Program-made: the position numbers and the translations under genes
The notes under the pieces: generated by a model
Seen by the model: the letters and a program-made list of their open reading frames with translations, nothing else
What the model was told of the DNA's origin: nothing
The model's database searches: none
NCBI GenBank assembly: GCA_025201765.1
Contig: MU623370.1
Location: 124,001 to 188,000, forward strand
Direction: 5' to 3'
Source: Daldinia sp. FL1419
Taxonomy: Eukaryota > Ascomycota > Sordariomycetes > Xylariales > Hypoxylaceae
Length of the DNA stretch: 64,000 nucleotides
In this document: positions 35,088 to 45,812 of the stretch, one piece after another
How the letters are laid out: every line of letters begins with the position of its first letter
Numbering within the stretch: the stretch's first letter is position 1

Positions 35088-36024
35088 TGTGACGGTACGA
35101 CTCGAAAACTCCGAACGAAGAAAGCAATAGTATGGGTATTTTATAAAAATAAGGGTTTCCAAGCCTTCGAGATTAGATAAAAAGCAATACGAATGACGCG
35201 AATTGTTGATTCAAATATTACAGCCGATAGTTGATTATCTGATATTAGATGGCGGAAGGTTTCACAGGTACAAACATGTTTGGGGAGAAAGGCAAGTGAG
35301 GTTGATTGATAGTTAGGTAATCACAGTGGGTACTGAGGCTTCGATGCACGTGAATCCTGTATTACATATCTAACGTACCTGCTAGTTACATAATAAGCTA
35401 ACGGTTAGGATCTTAATAGTGGCACCCCCACTAACCTCAGGGCAATCGATACTATGGTTAGGTAGTTGCATAGCGGTATCAGCCCCTAAAGCTTAGGTTA
35501 AAATAATCCAGTGCAAACCCTTTCGAGCCCACACATGCCTCAAGGATACCCGTATATCACACTATTATTTCAACTCTAATCCCACGAGAGTAGCCGGAGA
35601 TTCCTCTGTCACTTCATCATGTACTGGCTTAAAATGCCTCTATCTTGATCAAATCGGTACCCAACAAATCTAGGTACCTACGTCGATGCCTTCAAAACAG
35701 GGTTGTCCTCTCTTCATCTCATGACAGGATGGGTCTATGACTTAGGATATTGCTGATTACGTCGTCTACACGGCAGTAAGCATCAAAAGTAGGCGTATGA
35801 TAGGTCTTACCGGATCCATGCGAAGTAATCAATCCGCATTAGACCCAGAGTGCCGAAAAGAAGACATGTCTTCATGTCAACTCATGAGTGTATTGTTCCA
35901 AATGCATATATATATATTGATACGCTTTCCTCCGTAATTTATTTCTTTCTTCCGCAGCTGCCCTGAATATCTTTTACCTACCAATTGTTATAGAATCATC
36001 TACATTCTCACTATAATACGTATC
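35088..36024. other. Divergent intergenic region, 0.94 kb
   Basis: Promoters of SPF30 (minus) and the SDR gene (plus). A CTAGGTACCTA motif lies at 35690. No further feature is supported. Confidence 0.5.
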
Positions 36025-36932
36025 ATGGCTCCGACTATTGTCTTAATCACTGGTGCCAACAGAGGTATTGGCAAAGGCCTCCTTGAGCTTTACCTTTCTA
36101 AGCCCGGTCATACCGTCATTGCTGCGAATCGTGACCCTGATCATCCAAGTTCCAAAGCCCTTTTGGAGCTGCCTAGGGCGGGAGGAACATCACTTCTTGT
36201 GATAAAGATCGATGCTACGGTTCGCACAGATCCGCAAGAAGCTGTGGATATTCTTCAATCCCGTGGTATTGACCATATCGATATTCTAATTGCAAATGCT
36301 GCCATAGCACTCTCATGGCCCGAGGTTCGAGACGTCGACACCGATGAGATTCAAAAACACATGGTCCCCAACGTCTACGGCTTCCTATGGCTTTTCCAAG
36401 CATTCCGTCCCTTGTTGAAGAGCGCCAATAACCCCGTCTGGGTAACAATCGGATCTAGTGCCGCGTTCCTCACGGTAAGTCTAATACCTTGAAAGTTTCC
36501 TCAGGCGGATCACTAGCTAACTGTAACTTGCCTAGTCAGTACATTATATTCCCATTTCGATACCCCAAATGACTAACTTACATAGGAACATGATCGAATA
36601 TCCGAACTCTTCCTATGCTCCCACCAAACTAATGGTACACTGGTACACCAAGGCAATTCATATCCAGGAGCCGTGGCTTACCGCATTCCCCATTGATCCA
36701 GGGTATATTTATACGAATCTTAGCAGCGAGTGAATTGATCTTAGCTAACTTCTTGAGCAGATTCGTTCAGTCCGATCTAGGTAATCGTGCCGCTAATCTC
36801 ATTGGACTGGAGAAAGCCACGATCACCGTAGAGGAGAGCACTAGGGGGATTGTGAAGGTAATCGATGCCGCCACAAGAGAGACGCATAGCGGGAAAATGT
36901 GGCGCTACGACGGCAAGGAAGTGGCATGGTAA
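36025..36932 (+). CDS. Short-chain dehydrogenase/reductase
   Basis: A classical NAD(P)-dependent SDR, 262 aa from exons 36025-36474, 36536-36702 and 36761-36932. Rossmann motif TGANRGIG at residues ~9-16, NAAI at ~91 (NAG equivalent), Ser in IGSSAA, and YAPTK as the catalytic Tyr-x-x-x-Lys. It resembles the fungal aflatoxin norsolorinic-acid-reductase-like/short SDR group, but the substrate is unknown. With the only in-frame splice choice a 17-residue stretch absent from typical SDRs (SVHYIPISIPQ...) sits before NMIEYP; that stretch itself looks like an intron (see findings). Confidence 0.85.
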
Positions 36933-37853
36933 AACATCTCGAATTGGCTAGCAAATTTTCAAAGTAGATACTTTTGTAAACTCATAAGAACAATGAAAAC
37001 CACTGTTGATAGTATAGTCATAATTGTGAGACCTATTGATTGAGACTTTCAATTGCTCCAAGTGACACCTGCAGATATGTTAATATAAGAAAGCGTCAGT
37101 TGTGAAGGCCTAAATTTCTCGCTCTGAACGGAAAAATGCATCCCACGACCAAAATAACTGCTAGACTATTAAGCCCTAACACGGGAATTTGCAGCATGGG
37201 AAAATATGGGAAATATACAACGATAAAATCCACTATGGAAATATTAAAAATACTTTGATAGGAGATATTCTTTATTTTTTTAAATTCTTTTAAAAAAAAC
37301 TTGTAGCAGATGGTTCAAGTACGTTAGATGGATAAGAAAACGAGCTTTTGTGTTAACCATCATATTTCGACGCGATTCTGCAGGTTAGATGCATGTACTG
37401 TAAGCCGCACTAATGCAAGAGGGATTACCGTGCAGTAGCACAAAAAGCTTATGCTACATACATAAGCGCGATTACTTCAAGACGTACCTGAGTACCTAGG
37501 TACCTAATCCGACGGGGTAATCAAACATCTTTCAAGAGCGTCTTATACATGCCTTCAGATATATACCATACGCCGGGACAGGTTAGCATACACGCTCGAC
37601 TATACTCATAATCTAGCGAATGATATCATTAGGTTCCTACTTGAATTTCACAAGGGACGCCCGGATATCCTGGCAGAATCTCGACTTTCTCATACACTAG
37701 TAGGCACTGCGCCTGGTTCGGTGGGGTGTAGTCAAGTTCTCAAAGATTGATTCCTAGCCCACTGCGCATCTGCTTCTCATATAGTATCGCGAAGCTCGGT
37801 GCTGCTCATCTCAAGGAAAAACCAAGCCATCCGACGTACGCACGTCATTGCTC
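36933..37853. other. Intergenic, 0.92 kb
   Basis: 3' flank of the SDR gene and of the AAA ATPase relic. A CCTAGGTACCTA motif lies at 37494-37505. No gene is supported. Confidence 0.5.
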
Positions 37854-38870
37854 CTAGTTATCCACCCCATCTGTAGTGAGCCCTAAGGAGTCAACTCGTT
37901 TGCGAATATCCAGTGCTGTTTGCAACTGGTGCTTTCTAAGAGGCTTGGCACCCGCTGCTATGGTCGACACAGTCTTGAGTATGTTCTTGATATCTCTCCC
38001 AGAGAGAACGAGAGCCTCTAGAACGTTAAGTTCAACTTCGATAAGAGGTTTCAATTCTTGACGGAGAATTCGCATTTCCTTCTTGGTGGTTCATCAACCG
38101 AATCGAACGAATTTATCTTATCCAATCGATGAATCAGGGGCTTATAAAGTGGTAGAAATGTGAACGGTTTATCTGTTGGTGCCCAATCTGGATAACCTTG
38201 GAACATATGGGAGAGTATCATCTGAAGCCCTTTACTATTAACTGCGACGGAGTGAGTTGTCTAAGCATGTCGAGGTTGCCCCCCACCCCCAATCCGTTCT
38301 ATGGAGAAGCGGTGGACAATTGCGTATGGCTGACCCAACTCCGAGACTTGCTTTCCATGAAGTAGAGGGTCTTGTATAATCGATTATGATGAAGATTTTG
38401 TGTGTCTATATAGTTTTCCAACAGTGCATCGCATCTTGAGCCAGGGAGCTCATCCCCCATCACAAGACCCCAGTGATCCATGATGACAGCGAGACAAACT
38501 AGAATTCCTAAGAGACCTGCTATAACTTTTAAATGCACTAACAAGTAAAGTTTCTTGAAATGTAGTATCTTCTCTTTCGGGTCTCTCGCTGTACTGAAAA
38601 TGGGGGGCAGTGAATACATGAATTGATACTCTCCGCCCTTTTATAGTGCTCAAACATCGTGCTTGAGTAAAGACCCTCGAAGGCTTTGGGTGAGGGTGCA
38701 GTTGTCTTTGAAACAACCCCTTGTGCGTTTTGCGTTAAAATTAGGTCGTAGGTATTCAACCTCATCCGTCCTTTTAGGAAGGTCTCCAAGATGCGTACCG
38801 AAATCCTCCAAGGTTCCCGGGACGTATTCGGATGGTAGCGACTGACGATATGCAACTTAGACTTGGCCAT
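37854..38870 (-). pseudogene. AAA ATPase relic: insertion, frameshift and internal deletion
   Basis: Three pieces of one fungal AAA ATPase lie in order. Piece 1 (38870-38700) carries HIVSRYHPNTSREPW and MRLNTYDLILTQNAQG. Piece 2 (38262-38079) carries VAVNSKGLQMILSHMFQGYPDW and KPLIHRLDKIN. Piece 3 (38075-37854), in another frame, runs from ILRQELKPLIEVELNVL directly into SGRDIKNILKTVSTIAA, i.e. from before the ATPase core to its C-terminal lid. The Walker A/B core is missing. Pieces 1 and 2 are separated by a 437-bp insertion flanked by AGACAACT repeats; removing it with one repeat restores the reading frame (KTTHSVAVNSKG). The gene cannot make an active ATPase. The family match is from memory of the motif order, not a search. 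Confidence 0.72.
38263..38699. mobile_element. 437-bp insertion with 8-bp target-site duplication
   Basis: The insertion interrupts the AAA ATPase relic and is flanked on the plus strand by AGTTGTCT at 38255-38262 and 38700-38707. Eight-base duplications are typical of hAT-type (and some other) DNA transposons. I see no clear terminal inverted repeat, so this may be a degraded or non-autonomous element. It contains a 106-codon minus-strand frame (38299-38619) with one hydrophobic segment (LKVIAGLLGILVCLAVIM) of unknown origin and no transposase motifs. Confidence 0.5.
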
Positions 38871-39027
38871 TTTGTTTCAATTTCCATATATGTCGTAAAA
38901 GGTTTATGTAAGAGTAGTATACCTAAATGATGAATGGGTTTTTTTTTCTTTGCATTACCCTATCGCTCTTGTCTGTATTTTGAATTGTATTTTATCAGTT
39001 CATTTTGTTTTATATTCCTAATCCACA

Positions 39028-40070
39028 ATGAAGGCCTTTGGTTTTCAAAGATGCATACCGTTCCTCGCTACGCTAGCATCAGTCGTGGCCCAGAACAGGG
39101 ACTCGTAGTATGTTCCCCCACCCTGACGGGACTATTATTATTTGGTGATCGTATATTAAAATATATATATCTAGCACTGGGTACGCAGGCCTTAGAATCA
39201 GCGTACCGAATGACGCGAATAACCCGGCGATACGAGGAACATCGGGAGAATGGACCGTTCCGAAGCTCTGCGTACCATCCGACGGGAATGGTTCCAATAC
39301 TTACTTCGTGGCAGCCTGGGTTGGCTTCATGGGGAATGGCTGCTCGGATACTCGAGGAGCATTAGTCCAAGCTGGCGTCACGATGAAGGTAAACCGCGAT
39401 ACCTTGTCAATTTAAAATCATCACTATCAGTCTTAAATATACACGCAACTAATAGATATGTTAGTTGGATCCCGACGGAAAGACGACTGCTAGTCCTTGG
39501 GTCGAATGGTACCCCAAGGCAGCAGAGTTCAAAGACGATATCCAAGGTATGTCTAAGTTTTCAAGAGGACGAGCATCCCCGAAGGCACTAACATAATCGT
39601 TTCCTTTTAAATAGTAAACGCCGGCGATACTGTTACTTTCAACATAGAAGTCGACGATCCTACAACTGGACATGTGTAAGTTATTCTTCCGTACGTTCCA
39701 TCGGTTATGTTTACCGATTAATATCTACCATAGAACTATTAGCAATAATGGAGAGAGCGTCGTGGAGTCATTTCAGTCAACAGATCCATCTAACCCTGCG
39801 AATAACCTCTGTAGTGGCCCCGGAGATGTATGGGCCGTGATTGAAACGACTGGGGCGCAACCTGCAGACCCGAATATTCTTCCTGGGTTCGCCGATATTA
39901 CTTTTAACAGCTTTGAAGCGACTGGATGGGGAAACCAAAAGTACGACATAAATAGCAAAGAAGCCGTTTTATGTGACATGGATAACGCTGGTCAGACATT
40001 TGCGACAACAGATCGTGTGTTGGACACAGGATTCCGGATCCATTCGAGTAAGGGGTCGTGCTCTGCGTGA
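39028..40070 (+). CDS. Eqolisin (peptidase family G1) acid protease, secreted
   Basis: Glutamic peptidases of this family are secreted, acid-active and pepstatin-insensitive (scytalidoglutamic peptidase, aspergillopepsin II). Exons 39028-39104, 39175-39388, 39465-39546, 39615-39675 and 39734-40070 give 256 aa. Signal peptide MKAFGFQRCIPFLATLASVVAQ; no long propeptide is seen. Family features: SGEWTVPKL, YFVAAWVGFMG, ALVQAGV (catalytic Gln), WVEWYP, and DVWAVIETTG (catalytic Glu). Short extracellular form with few cysteines. It neighbours GH43 and the sugar transporter, consistent with secreted nutrient acquisition. Confidence 0.88.
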
Positions 40071-40257
40071 TGTCTGAGTCTTGGGGGTAAAGGAAACGGC
40101 AAACCTAGGAAATTTGCACATATATATAAGATATTTCAGTATCTACTGTATATAAGAGGTACGCAAGTATTCATCTATTTTCTTCTATTATTGACTGGAG
40201 GCTGGACTGGCTCTTCTGAAATTCCTATACGCTTAGGTATCTACTTGGTACCTATAT

Positions 40258-42678
40258 TCAACTCCTGAATTGTCCTTGCGGGGTGTACCTCCACTCGGAG
40301 AAGTATGCCGGTGCATCTCCTTCATGACCATTGCTGGTACAATATATACCAAGAATAACTCCTAGGCACAGTTAGTATCAAGTAGGGAACGAATACAACT
40401 ACCTGTCTCACCTGTAAATCCCCAGCTAACAGCAGCATTTGAAACATCGAGGACCGTTCTCATCTCCGAAAGCGCACTAGCTGGCCCGGCCGATAGAGAA
40501 TAATGTGTCATGTTATGTGCCTTTATCTCCAACCTCAAATTCTTCCCAAACCAGGTCTCTGGGATGGGAATTACGAGTTCGTCCGGGACCGGTATATAGG
40601 AAATCCCACGATATCTCAAGTGAGGCGTTAGTCCTGATGAATTCGTTGAATAACCTGCGCCAGGTGATACTGAAGTACTGCTGTTCGCTGGGAGCATCAC
40701 AATGCCGAGGTCCAGATGATGGTTCTGAGTCAAGAAAACCGATAGACCCGCCTCTTCTTCAAGAGAAGTTGGCGAGAAGTCTATATTGACGCTATATGTG
40801 AATAGTGTATCTTGCTGACGTCGTCCAACAAATGTTTGACCGCTAGGCCCGGCGTAGTTTCCGTTGAGTCCAGTAAGATTCAACCTTGAGGGGCTTAATC
40901 GTAAGGTATTCGGATAACCTTCAGGTGATATAGTATATGACTCGGGGATAGGGAATCTCCAATGTGTAAAGTGTGCGGGCAGTGTTGATCCAGGCTCGAA
41001 GTCAACAGCGTCCCCCTCCGTGATAATCGGACTAGAGCTGTTAGAAATAAAAGCTGTAGACGGAGGAACCAACACTTACCTGGGCCCGTCAATTTCAGTA
41101 TTCCCCTCGGGAAATGCCCATCCACTCATTTCACCATTCAAAGAAGACCAAACGGGGAATTCGTCATCGGGCCAAGTAACTGGCACCATAATAGTTTCTC
41201 GACCCACTGCGACGACGAGGATTAGCAACTGCACCTCAATAACGATACTAGGAGCTTATGACTATCTATGGGATATCAACTGGCACTTAACATAAGCTGG
41301 AAAGGGGTTAAGGAAATCTTAATGCTACGTACTTGGATAGTGAAGATATTCAGGACCCGACCGAGTCGAAAGCGCAACACCCCACCTAGAACCAATCGTA
41401 AGTCTTGAAGATCTCACCCACATATATCTCTTTAGGTGGTTCACTACTTACCAATTGCCAGTCCCGTCTTGGAATAAATCTGCGTGGCCAACGGTTTGGA
41501 CTAGTAAGCCATTAGCATTAGAGATGTTCTAGTTAATATTATTAGCCTTGTCCTACAATAACTGGTCGTATTGGCGTTCGTTAAGACCGGGTTCGCGGGA
41601 TTTGCTTCGTAGGGCCCATGGATATTCTTGGATCTTGCCATCGTAACCATGTGGTCCACACCTGTACCCCCTATTCAGCGGTAGCAATCAGTACTTGGTT
41701 TATGAGATGTATCACGTTTTTGAGAACTGACCTTCGGCGGCTAGTAAGTAGTACCACCCATCCTTGAGATATATATGAGGGCCTTCTGGTGCCTAAGATT
41801 ATTATTAGAATTTGGTTCTCTTTCGAATGAATCCCACTCACTGTACCGCCAGTACCATTCCATATAGTTTCCCATTTTCCTACTTCCCCAGTTTCTAGAT
41901 TGGCCTCAGCTAATAGAATACCAGGGCTATAAAGGTTAGTTCGCTTACAATGAGAAGGGCTTTTCCTCTTACAAGACTTTCCAGGCATGTCCGCCGACTA
42001 TGTACACCTTTCCGTCTTCGTCCCATACGGGTGATGTATCGTAGCCTTCAAAGTCAAAATGAATTGCTTCCGACCATGCCGCAGGGTCATACGGATTTTC
42101 GGACTTAAATATCACCTAGACCAATCTTAGTTACTACCCTTAAATGAAACTCCCCAGGCAAACCATACGTTATCCCATCTTGATGCATCTTCCGCGGCAC
42201 GGTCGTCATCTACGAGAGTTGTCACCAGCCAGAATACACCTTCGTTGAATCTTAGGGTTGGCGCCCAGATACCACTATGATGAGTTAGACACAAGCTCTA
42301 TACTTCCTATTTGGTTCTTTACCTCGTCGATCTGTTAGTTTCCGCTAGGCGAGGTAGTTGTTCTCGTCTGTTCAAGACATGGCCTATAATAATTAGGTAA
42401 TTCCTTACCAAGTTTCTAGATCATAGTTGAGGCTTACCAATAAGTTTCCAGCTTTGGAGGTCTTTACTAGCATGGAGGGGAATTCCGGGGAAAGCATTGA
42501 AGCTTGAAGATGCGCAGAAAAATGTGTCATCCCATTCAGGAACGAATATACAGCTAGGATCCGGATGAAATCCCGGTAGGATGGGGTTGTAGTACGTCGA
42601 GTTATGTGCACCCGGTTCAACTCCCAGGGCGAGGGGAACGACTGCACACAGCACGGCGGCTCCAATCACGCGCACCAT
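40258..42678 (-). CDS. GH43 beta-xylosidase/arabinofuranosidase, secreted
   Basis: The family removes xylose or arabinose from hemicellulose. Twelve exons: 42678-42438, 42383-42323, 42274-42169, 42115-41973, 41926-41842, 41792-41732, 41670-41557, 41500-41452, 41385-41333, 41206-41080, 41037-40412 and 40361-40258, giving 589 aa. Signal peptide MVRVIGAAVLCAVVPLALG. Five-bladed propeller motifs in order: NPILPGFHPDPSC (catalytic base Asp), GIWAPTLRF, TSPVWDEDGK, APEGPHIY (catalytic acid Glu), and QTVGHADLFQDGTGNWWG. The C-terminal half is the concanavalin-like accessory domain (SGLTPHLRYRGISYI, then GIYCTSNG). Every junction restores family sequence and phases match. Substrate is not decidable from sequence alone. 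Confidence 0.92.
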
Positions 42679-43064
42679 TGCTTCGCCGTTATTTGGTGTT
42701 TGGTGTGTAAACACTTGATACCCCAATCAGGTGTATTCTACGGATAGGCCTCGATAGGCCTCACGTACGGGGGTTTCACTATCTATATTTTAACATGATT
42801 TATTTTTGAAGATCCTTGGTTATGCTAGTATAATCCCCCGCATTTATTACCCCGAGAAGTATTCCCGGTTAAAATGGATGGATAAATCCCAGAATTTGGA
42901 GTCAGGTAATATTCGGTAGGCAAGTAATGAGCCGAGATGATCTATCAACGACTAGTGCCGAATAGAACTTTTTAACTACTTGGCATAGCTCGAAACTTGA
43001 TATGATATACTTCATAGGGGGGTTCTCCTTAGATATTTTAGGGCACTACTGCTTAAACTACTGC
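42679..43064. other. Intergenic, GH43 promoter
   Basis: 386 bp between the transporter stop and the GH43 start, both minus strand. It should hold the GH43 promoter. No GGCTAA/GGCTAAA XlnR-type site was noted with confidence. Confidence 0.45.
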
Positions 43065-44995
43065 TTAACCTTCATGATGCTCTGCGTACATGTCTTTGCT
43101 CTTATCCACTGTATCATCTGGCGGGCTACCTGCTTTGAAGCGCTGCTGCGCAATGGCCTCAAGTGATAGTCCCCTAGTCTCCTTAAGGAATGCGAAAGTA
43201 AGGGCGGCAATAATAGCGTCGAAGATACCTGGAATATGGTTAGCGCCCCGTAAAATAGTCTAGAGTTGTCTTTCTTTACCCCATAGTAAGAACGTCCCCC
43301 ACCCCAGAGAAGAAATCATGTAAGGGGTTGTCAACGAGAAGATGAAGTTGAATAGCCACTGTGAGGCCACACCAACAGCAACACCGGGCTCTCGAATTCT
43401 TGCGGGGAAAATCCTTTATAGTGTTAGCGAATCGGCCGTGACTCTCAAAATGCCTTTAATGTAAACACATACTCGGAAACGTATGGCCAAGGCATCGGCC
43501 CCCAGCTAAAGTTATATGCGATGACGAACAAGTAAATGAGGGCGACCGTCGCAATCCCAGACGGGGCTACTGCCCCTCCCCCCTCCTTAGGGGCTGGGAA
43601 GGACTTTACGACCGCGGCCGTAGTGATTTGGCAAGCAGCCATAAAGGCGGCGCCCCCAATCAAGACTTGGCGTCGAGAAAGACGTTCGGAGAAGAACATG
43701 ACAAAAACACCACAAGCGACGACTTTCACTGCTCCGAATATGGCAGTTAATAGCAAGCTTTGCTCGCCATTGCCAACAATGAGATTGAAGTATTGGGGTC
43801 CAAAGTAGGCAAAGGCCGTCGCCCCAGTCGCTTGCTGCGCCGTAAAGATTGCAAAGGAGGCAAACACCCGTTTGAAGTTCTCCCCTTCTAGGAGTTCTGT
43901 GTCATGGATCATCAAATTAGAACTTGTTGGGCACTAGAGCGGGGAATTGCGAGTAGTGATGGGCGAGCAGGGAAGCCTACCTTGTATACGAAAACCTTCA
44001 GTGGCAGCAGTGTCTGCTGTAACACCCGAGCGAATCTCTTCCATCTCATCGGCAGTTTCTTGGGAGTCGTCGGCCCGAATCCATTGAAGACTTCTCCAGG
44101 CCTCTTCATGTCTGCCCTTCTTTGTAAGCCATCGCGTACTTTCAGGGATTGTCAACATTCCCAGGCCAAGGAAGGCGGCGGGTACAAGCTGGAGACCGAC
44201 GGGGATTTGCCATTGAGAAGGGTTGGTTGATGAGATGCCACGGGCTACGCCGTAGTCCACCCAGTACGATACAAATATACCCTATAGATATTAGATAGAT
44301 GTTTTCGGTGTTCATAAGACCTGCACTTACAAACGTATAGAACCATTGGAAGAACGATCCAACCTGACCACGCATCTCCTTTGGCATCATCTCGCTGTTG
44401 AACATTGGTACGGCTACTGTCGCTGCGCCAAGCCCAAGCCCAGCAATTACTCTTGCGACGTAGAACGCCGCTAGTGAGTGGGAATTGATGGTTTGTATTA
44501 ATGCCCCGATGCAGAAAGTAAACGAAGATATCATCAACGATTTCTTCCGTCCAAGTTTATCGGTTAGAGGCCAAGCAATAAAACAGGCCAAGAACCCCCC
44601 TAATTGCTGAAGGCCCACCGAAAGAGAATTAGTATGCGTCTTATCCGCATTTCCGTACCGATAGTCGGACTGGAAAGAAGCCATCGTCAAAACACCGCCT
44701 GCAGTAGGACTCTGATTAGTATTCGTCATGATCCTAAACGTGTCGAATGGCGTTATGCCGTCTACTAACCAACACTGCGATTCATATTAGTATATGCCGA
44801 AATTATTATCAAAGCACGGTTAGCCATAACTCACATTCCGCTATCATATCCAAACAAGAACCCGCCCATACATACTACCGAGCCAAGCCAATAGGCCCTA
44901 ACCTTCCCTAATGTCGTACCAGTCATCTTAGTCGCGGTAGGCGGTGGCCTCTCGTCCTCACTAGAACTGCGAAGCAAAGGCTGTATTTCGTCCAT
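43065..44995 (-). CDS. MFS sugar transporter (hexose/quinate permease type)
   Basis: A twelve-helix sugar porter, 518 aa, from exons 44995-44835, 44774-44770, 44698-44331, 44281-43981, 43896-43473, 43413-43280 and 43228-43065. Typical features: GGFLFGYDSG at the first helix, DKLGRKKSL (G-R-K loop 2-3), RVIAGLGLGA, PESTRWL, QQATGATAFAYFGP, RRQVLIGG, YNFSWGPMPWPYVSE, and FLKETRGLSLE at helix 12. Exon 2 is only five bases and is required to make SGIVGGVLTM. It sits upstream of GH43 in the same orientation; a role importing sugars released by it is plausible but inferred. Quinate permease-like features make the substrate uncertain. Confidence 0.92.
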
Positions 44996-45812
44996 GATAT
45001 CCTGGGGACTTTCTGCCCTTTTAACTCCAATCCCTCTCGAAAGGAAAGCTAGGCCGCCCCGGCTAATAAAACTAGCTGGTATGGCACAATGTAGCTACGT
45101 GAAATTCGAATCTCGACAAGTTGGGAAAATGACGTGACCAGGAGGTCGGAATATCAGCCGCGATCGACCAACCAAATGGTACCACCTGGGGGATCCCCAT
45201 ATCCATTGAGAAGCTTGGATGACCGACGGCCGAGCGGCCAAGAAACCCCCTAGCCTTGGAGTTTGCGGGGAAGCTTTAAGGGTTTGGGATTAGAATCTGG
45301 GGCCGAATCTATTTCCGTCCTTAAGCGGAATGCTATAGGCGATAGCCAATGAGAACTCCCAGGGGCCGAGCAACCGAGCATCTCGGGGATCGTAGTGTCT
45401 ATTGCTCCACAGTGCCTACAGTAGCGAAAGCCAAGACACCGACTACTATTCCTAGTCAGCTCATTATCATCACCTGTATGAAGAATTATGGGCTTTGCAT
45501 GTGACCTCTTCACGTCAAGTCGTTGATAGACAATTGCGACATCGCTGTGGGGGGCGACGACATCGGAAAAGGGTTTCCATTCGAGCTCTTCTTATAACTG
45601 CGCTCTGTAGACCGTTTTACGATCATGTAGGTAGGTTAGGTGGTACTTACCAAGACATCTCACTCCTCTTCTTGTACAGTTATTAGTCTATCTTGTCCAT
45701 CATTCCTTGAGCGTATAAGAGGAGATTAAGATCGGGCACTTTTGTATATGCGGTTTACCTAGAGTTAAAATCAAGCAAGACTATACGCAACACAGCTACC
45801 TAGGTACTTACC
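44996..45812. other. Divergent intergenic, transporter / sulfatase
   Basis: 0.8 kb with promoters for the transporter (minus) and sulfatase (plus). A CTACCTAGGTACTTACC motif lies immediately before the sulfatase start (45797-45813). An 87-codon minus frame (45250-45513) has no family features. Confidence 0.5.
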
